64,000 nucleotides of DNA from Cetobacterium sp. 8H (GCF_014250675.1 NZ_JACHTG010000004.1:1117501-1181500); one strand, 5' to 3'. Shown: positions 1 through 9,807, counted from the stretch's first letter. Notes: generated by a model not told the origin, from the sequence alone. Numbers and translations are program-made.

Positions 1-272
1 GAAAAACTATTTCCTCTTATATTTTTCATCTCACTTTCAGAGAATTTAGATATATCCTCTCCTAAAAAATTAATTATTCCATTAGAGATTTTTAAATCTT
101 CAGAAAGAAGATTTAAAAGGCTCATAGCAGTTACAGTTTTTCCGCTTCCACTCTCACCAACCACTCCTAAAGACTCCCCTTTTTTTAAAGAAAATGATAT
201 CTCATCAATAACAACTCTTTTAAATCTAGATATTTCTTCAATAGAAAGATTTTCCACTTTTAAAATGCTCAT
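1..272 (-). CDS. Peptide/nickel ABC transporter ATP-binding protein, C-terminus outside window
   Basis: Only the first 90 or so codons are present; the gene runs off the left edge. The protein starts MSILKVENLSIEE and carries a Walker A motif GESGSGKT near residues 39-46, followed by the usual TAMSLLNLL helix of Opp/Dpp-type ATPases. It would power uptake through the two permeases encoded directly upstream. The start lies 8 bases after the permease stop, with a GGAG site overlapping that stop. The DppD/OppD family is clear, but the substrate (oligopeptide, dipeptide or nickel) cannot be read from this fragment. Confidence 0.85.
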   Translation of the reverse strand, partial: MSILKVENLSIEEISRFKRVVIDEISFSLKKGESLGVVGESGSGKTVTAMSLLNLLSEDLKISNGIINFLGEDISKFSESEMKNIRGNSF

Positions 273-280
273 ATATACTC

Positions 281-1084
281 CTATTTTTTAATATATTCTT
301 TAATACCCTCGCCAAGAAGATTAAATCCAATAGCAACTAAACTTATTAAAACACCTGGAACAAAAGCGTAATATGGGTTTGTTCCAATATATTCTTGAGC
401 TCTATAAATGATTTCACCCCAAGTTGGTTGAGGTGGATTAACACCCATACCTAAGTAGCTAAGACTAGCTTCAGTTAAAATTGCTGTAGAAAAAGATAAA
501 GCAGCAACGACAATTATAGTTGAAAGTATATTTGGAAAAATATGAGAAAAAATAATTTTAATCTCTTTAACTCCCATAATTTTAGCCCAAGTTATATAAG
601 GAAGATTTTTAACTTCGATAACCTTAGCTCTACTGACTCTAAAAAAAGTAGGGATATTTAAAATTCCAATTGATATAGCAGTATTTTTAAGATCTTTTTC
701 GAAAATAGTTATGAAAACTAATAGAAATAGAATTGACGGAATAGACATAAAAGCATCTATTATTTTAGAAAAAATTTCGTCAATCCAGTTAGTAAAATAT
801 CCAGATATAGTCCCAAGACAAGTTCCAATGACACCACCTATAAGAACAGATATAAAGCCAACATAGAATGCTCCTTGAGAAGCAATCATTATTCTAGATA
901 GAATATCTCTTCCTAATTGATCTGTCCCTAAAAGATGTTTGAAAGAGGGTGGTTTTAATTTATTGAGTTCATCTATAAAATAAGGGTCATAAGGAGTCCA
1001 AAAAATGCTTAAAATCATAAAAAAGAAAAGTATTCCAATGATTGAAAGCCCTATTTTTAAGTTAGTATTTTCTTTTATATTCAT
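281..1084 (-). CDS. Peptide/nickel ABC transporter permease, DppC/OppC type
   Basis: This 267-residue inner-membrane permease has an N-terminal membrane segment, then the family motif GTDQLGRDILSR near residues 53-64. Further hydrophobic spans follow. The cytoplasmic EAA-like loop (EVKNLPYITWAKIMGVKE) contacts the ATPase. It pairs with the DppB-type permease upstream; its ATG overlaps that gene's stop by four bases (ATGA), a sign of translational coupling. Gene order binding protein, B, C, D matches classical dpp/opp operons. Substrate is not determined by the sequence. Confidence 0.9.
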   Translation of the reverse strand: MNIKENTNLKIGLSIIGILFFFMILSIFWTPYDPYFIDELNKLKPPSFKHLLGTDQLGRDILSRIMIASQGAFYVGFISVLIGGVIGTCLGTISGYFTNWIDEIFSKIIDAFMSIPSILFLLVFITIFEKDLKNTAISIGILNIPTFFRVSRAKVIEVKNLPYITWAKIMGVKEIKIIFSHIFPNILSTIIVVAALSFSTAILTEASLSYLGMGVNPPQPTWGEIIYRAQEYIGTNPYYAFVPGVLISLVAIGFNLLGEGIKEYIKK

Positions 1085-2043
1085 TTTTTTTCCTTCCCTT
1101 TTCTAATTCTTGGATCAATAATAGAGTAAGCAATATCAATAAAAAAGTTTATTAAAATTACTGCTAAACTTATATAAAGAACTATTCCTTGAACAAGAGG
1201 ATAATCTTTTCTGTTTATTCCTTCCATTAAAAGAGTTCCTAATCCAGGTAGAGCAAAAACATTTTCAATGATTATAGTCCCTGTAATTAGATAAATAGTA
1301 ATCATTCCAATAATAGTTATAACACTGATGAGTGAATTTCTTAAAATATGATTTCTATAAATTTCATTTTGGTTTAATCCTTTACTTTTAGCAACTCTAA
1401 CATAATCTTTAGTACTTTCTTCAATCATACTATTGCATAGATAGTGACTTACTAGTGGAACCTTACTTATACTTAAAGTAAGTACTGGAAGAATTAAAGA
1501 TTTCATAGAGGTAATTGGATATCTATTCCAATTTATAGTTCCTAAAGTTGGAAGAAGTTTAAGCTTTAATGAAAAAATATAAATTAAGATTATAGCTATC
1601 CAAAAAGTAGGAATTGAAAATCCAATTTGAGAAAAAACTTTCAAAAATTTAAAGAATCTAATTTTATTGTTTTTAGCTAAAAAAGTACCAAGAGGTATTG
1701 AAGTAACTAATACAATTATAAGAGTTGTCACAGTTATTATAAAAGTAGTAAAAACTCTAGACTTAATTAGTTCTAAAACTGTATAGCCAGAATAAGAAAA
1801 TGAGTTTCCAAGATTTCCTTTTAAAACTTGGAAGCACCATTTAAAAAACCTAATATATAGTGGTGAGTTTAATCCAAATTCTTTTCTTAGACGAGCTTCT
1901 AAGATGGGGTCTGTTTCAACTCCAAGTCTAGTTAAAACAGGATCCCCAGGAAGGAGTTCAAATAACAAAAAAATAATTAAAGAAACTATAAAGATTGTGA
2001 TGAGAGATGAAAGTATTTTTTTAAAATAATTCAACAGACTCAC
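1081..2043 (-). CDS. Peptide/nickel ABC transporter permease, DppB/OppB type
   Basis: A 320-residue permease with about six predicted membrane segments. It shows the DppB-family pattern: an N-terminal span, the periplasmic stretch LLPGDPVLTRLG, a long central permease domain and a C-terminal DPRIRKG. The predicted start is a GTG directly abutting the TAG stop of the binding-protein gene, without its own obvious ribosome site, so it is probably translated by coupling. A TTG three codons in is an alternative start. It forms the membrane channel with the 281-1084 product. Confidence 0.9.
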   Translation of the reverse strand: MSLLNYFKKILSSLITIFIVSLIIFLLFELLPGDPVLTRLGVETDPILEARLRKEFGLNSPLYIRFFKWCFQVLKGNLGNSFSYSGYTVLELIKSRVFTTFIITVTTLIIVLVTSIPLGTFLAKNNKIRFFKFLKVFSQIGFSIPTFWIAIILIYIFSLKLKLLPTLGTINWNRYPITSMKSLILPVLTLSISKVPLVSHYLCNSMIEESTKDYVRVAKSKGLNQNEIYRNHILRNSLISVITIIGMITIYLITGTIIIENVFALPGLGTLLMEGINRKDYPLVQGIVLYISLAVILINFFIDIAYSIIDPRIRKGKEKK

Positions 2044-3564
2044 CTACTGCTTATTCTTTTTCAATTTAATAGTTGAAACATCTATAAACGCAAAAGGATA
2101 AGTTTTATAGCCTGTGTATTTAGGTGATAGAGCTACCGCTACCCCTTGATCAATTAAATAAATAGATGCAATATCCTCATTCAATAATTTTTGGATCTCT
2201 TTATAGATTTCAATTTTTCTTTGTTGATCATAACTTTTAGTCGCTTCTATTAAAAGAGCATCCACTTTTTTATTAGAATAATTTCCCATATTTGAAGAAT
2301 AGTTTGTTTCGTATCTCTGAAGAATTCTTTTGGGATCAGGGTATCCAGCAACTCTTAAAAGAGCGGCTTCATATTTATGTCCTTTATATACTTCAGGAAG
2401 GTATTGTCCCCATGGAATAGGGTTTATACTAACGTCAACACCAATTTTAGATAAGTCTTCTTTAATGAAAAGAGCTAAATCATTTTCAAATGTATTTTCT
2501 GAAATTGTTGTTATAGAAAATTTCAAATCAGAGTATCCTGCTTCTTTTAAAAGTTCTTTTGCTTTTTCAGGATTATAAGGATAGTTCTTCTCTAGACCTT
2601 TTTCATAAAATTCCTTTAAATAAGGAGACATATGAGTATAAAGTTTCTCAGAAGTAGGTAAAGATAGACTATTTATAATTCTATCAATATCAATCCCTTG
2701 CCAGATAGCTTGTTTTACCCTTTTATCTTGAAATGGTTTAAAAGAATTATTCAAGTAAAGAATATTGACATCATTTCCAAGAGAAGATACAATTTCTATA
2801 TTTTTCTCTTTTTGAATCTCTTTGAATGTTTCTGAATTTAGAGGTAAAAAATCGATCTCTCCATTTTTAAAAGATAGAAGTCTACCTGCTCCTTCTTTAT
2901 AAACTTTAAATTCAACCTCTTTTATCTCAGGAGCTCCTAAATAGTAATTTTCAAAAGCTTCAAGTACAATCTTTTGACCAGGTATATACTCAACAAACTT
3001 GTAAGGACCTGCACCGATTGGAGTTTTTTCCAATTCAGCTTCAGACATCTTATTTGGTATTATTGATACATCTGCAATATTATAGATATCAGAGCTACTT
3101 TTTTCTTTATCCTTTATATTAATCTCAACAGTTTTATCATCTACAATGTTAACACCTTCTAAATTTTTACTCCATTCTCCAACAATAGGTTTTCCTGTAT
3201 TTATTCCTGAAATTCTTTCAAAAGAATATTTAACATCCTCTGAAGTGATATTTTTTCCATTGTGAAATTTAAGATTATCTTTTAACTTAAAAACATATGT
3301 TTTTCCATCATTTTTTATTTCATAAGACTCAGCTAATGCTGGGATAAGAGTTTTAGAATCAGGATCGAATTTAATGAGTCCACTATTAATATTTCTAATA
3401 ACTTCTTTTGTAGCAGCAGAAACATCAGTGTCAGGAGCAATAGAGTTAAATCCTACTTTAATTGGAATAACCATTCTTGTGTCATCTTCAATTTTTTCAT
3501 CTTTACATCCACCTAAAGAAAGTAAGGAAAGTGCTATTAAAGCAGTTATAATCTTCTTTTTCAT
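2044..3564 (-). CDS. Peptide/nickel ABC transporter substrate-binding lipoprotein
   Basis: This 506-residue extracytoplasmic binding protein (SBP family 5) starts with a lipoprotein signal, a KKK head, a hydrophobic stretch and the lipobox LGGC. The body has typical family blocks: LKFHNGKNITSEDVKYSFERI, a GAGPYKF strand and the NPEKAKELLKEAGY segment. Two ATG codons are adjacent; GGAGG ends one base before the first and four before the second, so the second (3564) is preferred, though 3567 is possible. It delivers ligand to the permeases encoded just downstream. Residues alone do not separate peptide from nickel or haem ligands. Confidence 0.9.
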   Translation of the reverse strand: MKKKIITALIALSLLSLGGCKDEKIEDDTRMVIPIKVGFNSIAPDTDVSAATKEVIRNINSGLIKFDPDSKTLIPALAESYEIKNDGKTYVFKLKDNLKFHNGKNITSEDVKYSFERISGINTGKPIVGEWSKNLEGVNIVDDKTVEINIKDKEKSSSDIYNIADVSIIPNKMSEAELEKTPIGAGPYKFVEYIPGQKIVLEAFENYYLGAPEIKEVEFKVYKEGAGRLLSFKNGEIDFLPLNSETFKEIQKEKNIEIVSSLGNDVNILYLNNSFKPFQDKRVKQAIWQGIDIDRIINSLSLPTSEKLYTHMSPYLKEFYEKGLEKNYPYNPEKAKELLKEAGYSDLKFSITTISENTFENDLALFIKEDLSKIGVDVSINPIPWGQYLPEVYKGHKYEAALLRVAGYPDPKRILQRYETNYSSNMGNYSNKKVDALLIEATKSYDQQRKIEIYKEIQKLLNEDIASIYLIDQGVAVALSPKYTGYKTYPFAFIDVSTIKLKKNKQ

Positions 3565-3660
3565 CATGCCTCCAAAATTGTTATCTAAGTTGTATTAAGT
3601 TTAGCACAGATTTACAATAAATTCTATACGTAGTATATAAATTACAAAAAATAAAAAAAA

Positions 3661-3776
3661 CTTGGCAACTACCTATCCTTCCAGAGGGCTGCCCCCCAAG
3701 TACTTTCGGCGTTTACGGGCTTAACTTCCAGGTTCGAAATGTGACTGGGTGTACCTCCGTAGCTATCGTTACCAAG
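3661..3776 (-). rRNA. rrf: 5S ribosomal RNA, isolated from other rRNA genes
   Basis: The reverse complement reads as a complete 5S rRNA of 116 bases. It begins CTTGGTAACGATAGC, contains the conserved block CCCAGTCACATTTCGAAC and the GAAGTTAAGCCC stretch, and ends GGTAGTTGCCAAG. Its ends pair as the terminal helix and are followed at once by eight T, so the helix may double as the terminator. No 23S or 16S gene lies within at least 3.6 kb downstream or 60 kb upstream. Confidence 0.95.
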
Positions 3777-3786
3777 CTATATAATT

Positions 3787-3815
3787 ATAATAACATTTTT
3801 TTTATGATTTGTCAA
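3787..3815 (-). promoter_or_regulatory. Promoter of the isolated 5S rRNA gene
   Basis: On the minus strand a consensus -35 TTGACA (3810-3815) is separated by exactly 17 bases from TATTAT (3787-3792), ending about 10 bases before the 5S sequence. It lies between the clpB terminator and the 5S gene, so the 5S appears to be transcribed on its own. Confidence 0.75.
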
Positions 3816-3818
3816 TAA

Positions 3819-3848
3819 AAAAAATGAGCGCTAAAACGCTCATTTTTT
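3819..3848 (-). terminator. Intrinsic terminator of clpB
   Basis: Perfect hairpin AAAAATGAGCG / CGCTCATTTTT with loop CTAAAA directly after the clpB stop, followed on the minus strand by a T run. It separates clpB from the 5S promoter. Confidence 0.9.
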
Positions 3849-3850
3849 AT

Positions 3851-6415
3851 TTAACGTATATTGAATATAATTTCATTTTCATCGTAGCCAACTTCAATAG
3901 TATCCCTATCTTTAACATCTCCTTTTAAGATAAGTTTAGCAATTTCGGTTTCAATGTGTTTTTGAATATATCGTCTTAAAGGTCTAGCACCAAATTGAGG
4001 ATCATATGCTGATTTAGCTAAAAATTCAGCAGCATTATCAGTGATCTCAAAATTGATTTTTCTATCTTTAAGTTTATTTTCAAGAGATTTTAATAGCTGT
4101 CTAACAATATTTTTAATCTCCTCAATACCAAGACCTTTAAATATAATTGTATCATCAACTCTGTTTAAAAATTCAGGTCTAAAGTTTGATAAAAGCATTT
4201 GATTTATATTAAATCTAGTTTCATCTTTTAAAGTTGGATCTTCTAAAATCAAATGACTACCAATATTTGATGTCATAATAATAAGAGTATTTTTAAAATC
4301 AACGACTTTACCTTGACCATCAGTTAATCTTCCATCATCTAAAACTTGCAAAAGAATATTAAAAGTATCAGGATGGGCCTTTTCAATCTCATCAAAAAGA
4401 ATTACAGAGTAAGGTTTTCTTCTGATTGCTTCAGTAAGTTGTCCACCTTCTTCATACCCTACATATCCTGGAGGCGCTCCTATTAATCTAGTAACAGAAA
4501 ACTTATCCATATACTCACTCATATCTATTCTAATTACATTTTCTTCGTTATCAAAAAGGAAGTATGCAAGAGATTTGGCAAGATAAGTTTTACCCACTCC
4601 TGTAGGCCCTAAAAAGATAAAAGAACCTATAGGTCTATTAGGATCTTTAAGACCAGCTCTAGCCCTTAAAATAGTCTCAGAAACAGCTTTAACAGCTTCT
4701 TCTTGCCCAACTACTCTAGCATTTAAATTATTCTCTAAACTTAATAATTTTTCTTTTTCACTTTCCATTAGTTTAGATAAAGGAATACCTGTCCATTTAG
4801 AGATTATTTCTGAAATCTCTTCAACGGTTACTTCTTGCTTAACTAATCTATTAGCAGGAACATCTTCTAAACGTTTTTGTTCTTCAATAAGTTCTTTTTC
4901 AAGAGTTGCTAATTTTCCATATTTTAATTCAGCAAGTTTATTCAGATCATATTTTCTTTCAGCTTCAAGAATTTCAAGCTTAACTTTTTCAATTTCAGAT
5001 TTAATATCTTTAACTTTATTTAAATCTTGTTTTTCATTTTCCCATTGAGTTTTTAAAATAGATTTTTTATCCATAAGATTTGAAAGCTCTTTTTCAAGAA
5101 TATCAAGTCTTTCTTTAGAGTATGGATCAGTTTCTTTTTTAAGAGCTTCTTTTTCAATTTCTAATTGCATAACTTTTCTAGTTAATTGATCTAATTCTTC
5201 CGGCATAGAATCCATTTCAGTTCTAATCATAGCAGCAGCTTCATCAATAAGATCTATAGCTTTATCAGGAAGTTGTCTATCAGGAATATAACGATTACTT
5301 AAAACGGCAGCCTCAACAATAGCACCATCAGTAATTCTTATACCGTGATAAACTTCAAATTTTTCTTTGATACCTCTTAATATAGATATAGTGTCCTCAA
5401 CTGTAGGTTCATTGACCATAACTATCTGAAAACGTCTTTCTAGAGCAGGATCTTTTTCGATATATTTTCTGTATTCATCTAAAGTAGTAGCACCAATAAC
5501 TCTGATTTCTCCTCTAGCTAACATAGGTTTTAATAGATTCCCAGCATCCATAGCACCGTCACTTTTTCCAGCACCAACAATAGTGTGAATTTCATCAATA
5601 AATAGTATGATTTCACCATTAGAATCCTCTACTTCTTTTAATACTGCTTTAAGACGTTCTTCAAATTCACCTCGGAACTTAGCTCCAGCAATTAAAGATC
5701 CCATATCTAAAGAGAAAACTTTTTTATTTTTTAAAGAATCAGGGACATCTCCATTTAAAATTCTTTGAGCAAAACCTTCAGCAATAGCCGTTTTCCCAAC
5801 ACCAGGCTCTCCAATAAGAACAGGGTTATTTTTAGTTCTCCTAGATATAATCTGTATAGTTCTTCTTATCTCACTATCTCTTCCTATAATAGGATCTATT
5901 TTACCTTGCCTAGCTAGTTCAACTAAATCTCGTCCATATTTTTCTAAAACCTCATATTTAACTTCTGGATTTGGTGAATCCACTTTTTTATTCCCTCTTA
6001 TTTCTAAGATAGCTTTTTCAAAAGCGGTTTTTTCAATTCCAAAGTTAGACATAAAATTAGTACTATCAAGTAAAGCTAAAAATATGTGTTCAACACTAAT
6101 ATAAGAATCTCCCATTTTCTTCATAAGGTTTTGTGCATCTACTAAAATTTGATTTGTTTTATTATCTATTCCAATAGAAGTTGTAGCACCTTGAACTTTT
6201 GGAAGACGACTACAAAGATTTTCAAGATTACTTTGAAGATTATTAGTATTAATCCCCATCTTATTAAGGACTCGAACAATAAGTCCCTCTTTATGGGCAA
6301 CTAAAGCTAAAGCTAAAATCTCCGGCTTAATTGTTTGTTGCATATAAGTTTGAGCAATAGTTTGAGCATCAGTTAAAACGAGCATCGAATTTTCTGTAAA
6401 ATCATTAGGATTCAT
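3851..6415 (-). CDS. clpB: ClpB disaggregase, AAA+ chaperone
   Basis: ClpB rescues aggregated proteins with DnaK in an ATP-driven hexamer. The 854-residue protein has the full layout: N-terminal Clp repeats (to about residue 145), first AAA+ domain with Walker A GEPGVGKT near 202, a middle coiled-coil of Glu/Lys-rich heptads (about 400-530), and a second AAA+ domain with GPTGVGKT and [22 protein letters not shown]. The longer frame begins with GTG at 6424, but that codon lies inside the AGAGGTG ribosome site; the ATG at 6415 is 8 bases beyond it. The gene follows a Cys-rich gene by about 35 bases and probably shares its promoter. Confidence 0.97.
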   Translation of the reverse strand: MNPNDFTENSMLVLTDAQTIAQTYMQQTIKPEILALALVAHKEGLIVRVLNKMGINTNNLQSNLENLCSRLPKVQGATTSIGIDNKTNQILVDAQNLMKKMGDSYISVEHIFLALLDSTNFMSNFGIEKTAFEKAILEIRGNKKVDSPNPEVKYEVLEKYGRDLVELARQGKIDPIIGRDSEIRRTIQIISRRTKNNPVLIGEPGVGKTAIAEGFAQRILNGDVPDSLKNKKVFSLDMGSLIAGAKFRGEFEERLKAVLKEVEDSNGEIILFIDEIHTIVGAGKSDGAMDAGNLLKPMLARGEIRVIGATTLDEYRKYIEKDPALERRFQIVMVNEPTVEDTISILRGIKEKFEVYHGIRITDGAIVEAAVLSNRYIPDRQLPDKAIDLIDEAAAMIRTEMDSMPEELDQLTRKVMQLEIEKEALKKETDPYSKERLDILEKELSNLMDKKSILKTQWENEKQDLNKVKDIKSEIEKVKLEILEAERKYDLNKLAELKYGKLATLEKELIEEQKRLEDVPANRLVKQEVTVEEISEIISKWTGIPLSKLMESEKEKLLSLENNLNARVVGQEEAVKAVSETILRARAGLKDPNRPIGSFIFLGPTGVGKTYLAKSLAYFLFDNEENVIRIDMSEYMDKFSVTRLIGAPPGYVGYEEGGQLTEAIRRKPYSVILFDEIEKAHPDTFNILLQVLDDGRLTDGQGKVVDFKNTLIIMTSNIGSHLILEDPTLKDETRFNINQMLLSNFRPEFLNRVDDTIIFKGLGIEEIKNIVRQLLKSLENKLKDRKINFEITDNAAEFLAKSAYDPQFGARPLRRYIQKHIETEIAKLILKGDVKDRDTIEVGYDENEIIFNIR

Positions 6416-6450
6416 AGATATCACCTCTTAAATATAAATTAAAATAAAAT

Positions 6451-6753
6451 TTATTTTAAACTAATTATTTTGTCCTCTTGACCAGTCTCAATTAAATGTT
6501 CATTTCTTACAATTTCAATAACTTCCATCATTTTCTTTTGAATGTGGTCATAACCTACATCTTTAATATGAGGAAGAATACACTGAGAGCAATCTTTGAT
6601 ATCTCCTGCAGTATATCTGAAATTTCCACCACAATCTTTACCTAACATGTAAAGAGGGCAGTAACAGAATAAACAGTTAAACTTGTCAGTGTCCTCCATT
6701 TTATGGCATGGAAAAAACTCACAAGACTTATTTTGATTAAATTTATAATTCAT
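6451..6753 (-). CDS. Cysteine-rich small domain protein
   Basis: A 100-residue soluble protein with nine cysteines, including CEFFPCH, CLFCYCPLY, CGG and CSQC. This matches the Cys-rich small domain family (PF04071-like), members of which are often near cobalamin genes and are thought to bind metal; no function is established. It is the first gene of a transcript that continues into clpB, which hints at metal or redox stress, though that is inference. A GGGGAGG ribosome site precedes the ATG. Confidence 0.75.
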   Translation of the reverse strand: MNYKFNQNKSCEFFPCHKMEDTDKFNCLFCYCPLYMLGKDCGGNFRYTAGDIKDCSQCILPHIKDVGYDHIQKKMMEVIEIVRNEHLIETGQEDKIISLK

Positions 6754-6764
6754 AAAAACCTCCC

Positions 6765-6782
6765 CTAGAATAATTGTTCTAG
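6765..6782. promoter_or_regulatory. Perfect palindrome at the transcription start of the Cys-rich/clpB operon
   Basis: CTAGAA-N6-TTCTAG is a perfect 6-bp inverted repeat. It lies between the promoter -10 and the ribosome site, where a repressor would block initiation. It does not resemble CIRCE (TTAGCACTC-N9-GAGTGCTAA), the HrcA operator. The regulator is unknown. Confidence 0.5.
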
Positions 6783-6789
6783 TCTTAAT

Positions 6790-6818
6790 ATACTACTCTT
6801 GAGAAATTAAATCAAGAA
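6790..6818 (-). promoter_or_regulatory. Promoter of the Cys-rich/clpB operon
   Basis: The minus strand shows TTGATT, a 17-base spacer (TAATTTCTCAAGAGTAG) and TATATT, followed a few bases later by the CTAGAA palindrome and GGGGAGG. Good match to a housekeeping sigma promoter. Confidence 0.6.
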
Positions 6819-6896
6819 ATAAATCACAAGAAGGTAGATAACAAATTGTTATCTATTATTTTCTAGAGAAAATATAAAAATCCTCTAAAAAACTAA

Positions 6897-6940
6897 AAAA
6901 AGATGTAGCTTTAGTTTTTAAACTTAAACTACATCTTTTA
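6897..6940 (-). terminator. Intrinsic terminator after the DUF1385 gene
   Basis: A long hairpin with outer arms AAAAGATGTAG and CTACATCTTTT and partly paired inner bases lies just after the DUF1385 stop. A/T runs on both sides would let it work in either direction. Confidence 0.75.
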
Positions 6941-6946
6941 AATTTT

Positions 6947-7855
6947 TTAATATACTTCAGTTGCGTTATCAACTGGTTGATTTAAAACAACTTTAAGAGC
7001 AACAAGAGCAACTTCTAATTGATCTAAATCAGGTTCTTTAGTTGTAATCTTTTGTAAAGCTAACCCTGGAGCAGCAATCATTTTCACATACCATTTGTCT
7101 AAATGATTACTAGTGTATCTTTGAAGTTCATAAGATATTCCAGCGATTAAAGGCATAAATAGAACTCTTAAAACAACCTTTGTAAGAAGTTTCATAGTAA
7201 AATTAGCAGGCGGTGGTAAGATAAAATCTAGAGCAGTAAAAACAATAATAGCAATAAGCATAACAATAAGAAGAAAACTAGTTCCACATCTAGGATGAAG
7301 AGTTGTAAAGTTCTTAGCATTTTCAGGAGTTAAATCCAGATGGCTTTCATATGCATATATTGATTTGTGTTCAGCTCCATGGTATTGAAATACTCTTTGA
7401 ATATCTTTAGAAAAAGATATTAAGAAAATATATAATACGAAGAAACTTAGTCTTAATACGGCTTCTAAAATATTACTATGTATTTTATTATCTTTAAATA
7501 AAAAACTACTTATAACTGAGGGAAGAACAATAAATAGACCAATTCCCAAAGCTAAAGAGACAATGGTTGTCATTATGGCCTCTTTTTGAGAGAGCTGTTC
7601 TTCTTCAACCTCAGCTTGATTAGCCGAGAAGGTAAGTTCTTTTACTCCTAAAACCAGGGAGTCAAAAAGTGTAATAGCTCCTCTTAAAAAAGGTATTGTA
7701 GAAAGTTTATTTCTACTTTTAGATATTTTTGTTTTTTTATAAACAATGTCTCCGTTAGGTTTTCTAACTGCTGTAGCAAGAAGATCTGCATTTCTCATCA
7801 TAACTCCTTCAATAACAGCTTGTCCACCTACACTTGAAAATTTTTTACTATTCAT
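6947..7855 (-). CDS. DUF1385 (YqhQ-like) membrane protein
   Basis: A 302-residue protein of the DUF1385 family, recognised by the N-terminal GGQAVIEGVMMRN motif and the central FQYHGAEHKSIYAYE and LHPRCGTSFLL blocks. Several hydrophobic segments (about 90-120, 130-150, 195-215) mark it as an inner-membrane protein. Its biochemical role is unknown. It follows the nucleoside permease by about 20 bases and ends the operon. The start chosen is the ATG after GGATGG; an ATG three codons upstream (7864) lacks a good site. Confidence 0.85.
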   Translation of the reverse strand: MNSKKFSSVGGQAVIEGVMMRNADLLATAVRKPNGDIVYKKTKISKSRNKLSTIPFLRGAITLFDSLVLGVKELTFSANQAEVEEEQLSQKEAIMTTIVSLALGIGLFIVLPSVISSFLFKDNKIHSNILEAVLRLSFFVLYIFLISFSKDIQRVFQYHGAEHKSIYAYESHLDLTPENAKNFTTLHPRCGTSFLLIVMLIAIIVFTALDFILPPPANFTMKLLTKVVLRVLFMPLIAGISYELQRYTSNHLDKWYVKMIAAPGLALQKITTKEPDLDQLEVALVALKVVLNQPVDNATEVY

Positions 7856-7876
7856 TTTCACCATCCATAATTAAAA

Positions 7877-8758
7877 TTAGATTGTATTCTTGTCGTAAGG
7901 CTTTCCTGAAGCACTAGGTGCCACAGCCTTTCCAACAACTCCAGCAAGAGCTAGAAGAGTAAGAACATATGGAATCATTTGTATAAATTGAGGTGGAATA
8001 AAAGTAACGTATTGTTGAATTACTGTTTGAGCTGCATCAGCAAAACCGAATAACAAACTCGCAAATAAAACTCCCTTAGGATTCCACTTACCAAAAACAA
8101 GGGCTGCAAGTGCGATAAAACCTCTACCAGCTGACATCTCTTTAGAGAATTGACTAAGAGATCCTATAGATAGGTAAGTCCCACCAAGACCAGCAAAGAC
8201 ACCCGACATAACAACACCAAAGTATCTAACTTTTTCTACACTGATTCCAACTGTATCTGCAGCTAGAGGATATTCTCCAACAGCTCTCATTCTAAGTCCA
8301 GTCACAGTTTTATAAAGAAAATATCCAGACCAAATAGCAATACCATAAATGATATATATTAGTAAAGAGAAGTTAAAAACCAATGGAATTCTAGTTGCTA
8401 CAGGACTGTTAGAAGCTTGTTCAAATAAAACTCTTAACATAAAAATTGTAAATCCAGAAGCAAAAAGATTGATTGCAACTCCAGAAACTGTTTGATTTCC
8501 TTTATATTTTATACTTATTATAGCATGAATCAGAGCAATTAATCCACCAGAGATTGCTCCAGCAAGAATACCAAGAACCCAACTTCCAGTATAATAAGAG
8601 ATAACTGCTGAAGAAAAAGCACCTATAAGCATCATACCCTCAAGACCGATATTAACAACTCCACAAACTTCAGAAAACATACCACCGATTGCGGTAATAA
8701 GAATTGGAGCAGCTTGTCTGATTGTAGCTAAAATTAAACTTATAATAATATTTACCAT
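7877..8758 (-). CDS. Nucleoside-type ABC transporter permease, NupQ/YufQ-like
   Basis: A 293-residue permease of the BPD_transp_2 class used by BmpA-dependent nucleoside importers. About eight hydrophobic spans are visible. The motif GGMFSEVCGVVNIGLEGMMLIGA near the N-terminus and the AVGEYPLAADTVGISV loop, which contacts the ATPase, are typical. Its start overlaps the stop of the partner permease by one base (TAATG). Purine or pyrimidine nucleosides are the likely substrates from family knowledge; the binding protein is not encoded here. Confidence 0.88.
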   Translation of the reverse strand: MVNIIISLILATIRQAAPILITAIGGMFSEVCGVVNIGLEGMMLIGAFSSAVISYYTGSWVLGILAGAISGGLIALIHAIISIKYKGNQTVSGVAINLFASGFTIFMLRVLFEQASNSPVATRIPLVFNFSLLIYIIYGIAIWSGYFLYKTVTGLRMRAVGEYPLAADTVGISVEKVRYFGVVMSGVFAGLGGTYLSIGSLSQFSKEMSAGRGFIALAALVFGKWNPKGVLFASLLFGFADAAQTVIQQYVTFIPPQFIQMIPYVLTLLALAGVVGKAVAPSASGKPYDKNTI

Positions 8759-9807
8759 TATTCAGCTCCTCCTTTTGATCCTTTTTCCAACCAAGTTCTA
8801 ATCATATTTTCAGCAGCAATAAGTAATATTATTATAGCTTGAATCATGATTACCATCTGACTAGGAATACTTGTATTAAATTGCATAGCTCTTCCACCAA
8901 CTCTAAGAGCAGCAAAAAGGATAGCGGCAAGCAAAGCTCCAATAGGAGTATTTTTTCCTAGTAAGGCAACAGCTATTCCATCAAATCCGTAAGTAGCAGT
9001 TAAACCTGTTTTATAGGCATATTGTCCAACTCCACCAAGAACTCTTTCAACTCCACCAAGCCCAGCTAAGAATCCAGAAATTCCAAGAGTTAAAAGAATA
9101 ACGAACTTAACGTTAATTCCATTATTTTCAGCAGCCGAAGGATTATATCCAACCGCTTTAATATGATAACCTAAAACAGTTTTTTCTAGAATAAACCAAA
9201 CTACGAAAACTGCAACTAGTGCTAAAATGAATCCGTAATTTAGAGGAACTCTTACATCTAAAAGCTTACCTAATCTTGCAGCTTCAGCAACTGCAGGAGT
9301 CTGAGGATTAATTCCAGGAGCTTTTAGAGGATAGTTTAAGCAATATTGTTCAAAACTAACAGCGATATAGTTTAGCATGATAGTTGAAATAACTTCATGT
9401 ACTCCAAGTTTAGCTTTTAGCCATCCAGCTATAGCAGCCCAAAGGAAACCAGCACAACCACCAACTATTAAAATTACAAAAACGTTGTTAAAAAACACAT
9501 TTGTAACAAATCCACCAATAGCAGCAGCAGTTAAGCCAGCCATCATCATTTGCCCTTGAGCACCAATATTAAACATACCACCTTTAAAAGCGACTAAGAC
9601 AGCAAGTCCTGTAAAAATAAGAGGTGTAGCTTCTAAAAGAGTTCTTGCAATTGGAGTAACCCCATCAAAAGCTCCAGAAAATAAGTAATAGTAAGCCTTC
9701 ACAGGATTTTCACCCATATAAAGGATAATACCTGCACCAATAAGTAGAGCTAATAATACTGCAATTATAGGTACAAGAACATTTAAAATATTTTTATTTT
9801 TAATCAA
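8758..9807 (-). CDS. Nucleoside-type ABC transporter permease, NupP/YufP-like
   Basis: Permease partner of the 7877-8758 product, with the family blocks GGMFNIGAQGQMMMAGL and KAVGYNPSAAENNGI. About nine membrane spans are predicted. An ATG at 9846 would give 362 residues but overlaps the ATPase gene by 47 bases. The TTG at 9807, just after GGGTGG, gives 349 residues, close to the usual family length, and leaves a short overlap. Both starts remain possible. Confidence 0.85.
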   Translation of the reverse strand: MIKNKNILNVLVPIIAVLLALLIGAGIILYMGENPVKAYYYLFSGAFDGVTPIARTLLEATPLIFTGLAVLVAFKGGMFNIGAQGQMMMAGLTAAAIGGFVTNVFFNNVFVILIVGGCAGFLWAAIAGWLKAKLGVHEVISTIMLNYIAVSFEQYCLNYPLKAPGINPQTPAVAEAARLGKLLDVRVPLNYGFILALVAVFVVWFILEKTVLGYHIKAVGYNPSAAENNGINVKFVILLTLGISGFLAGLGGVERVLGGVGQYAYKTGLTATYGFDGIAVALLGKNTPIGALLAAILFAALRVGGRAMQFNTSIPSQMVIMIQAIIILLIAAENMIRTWLEKGSKGGAE

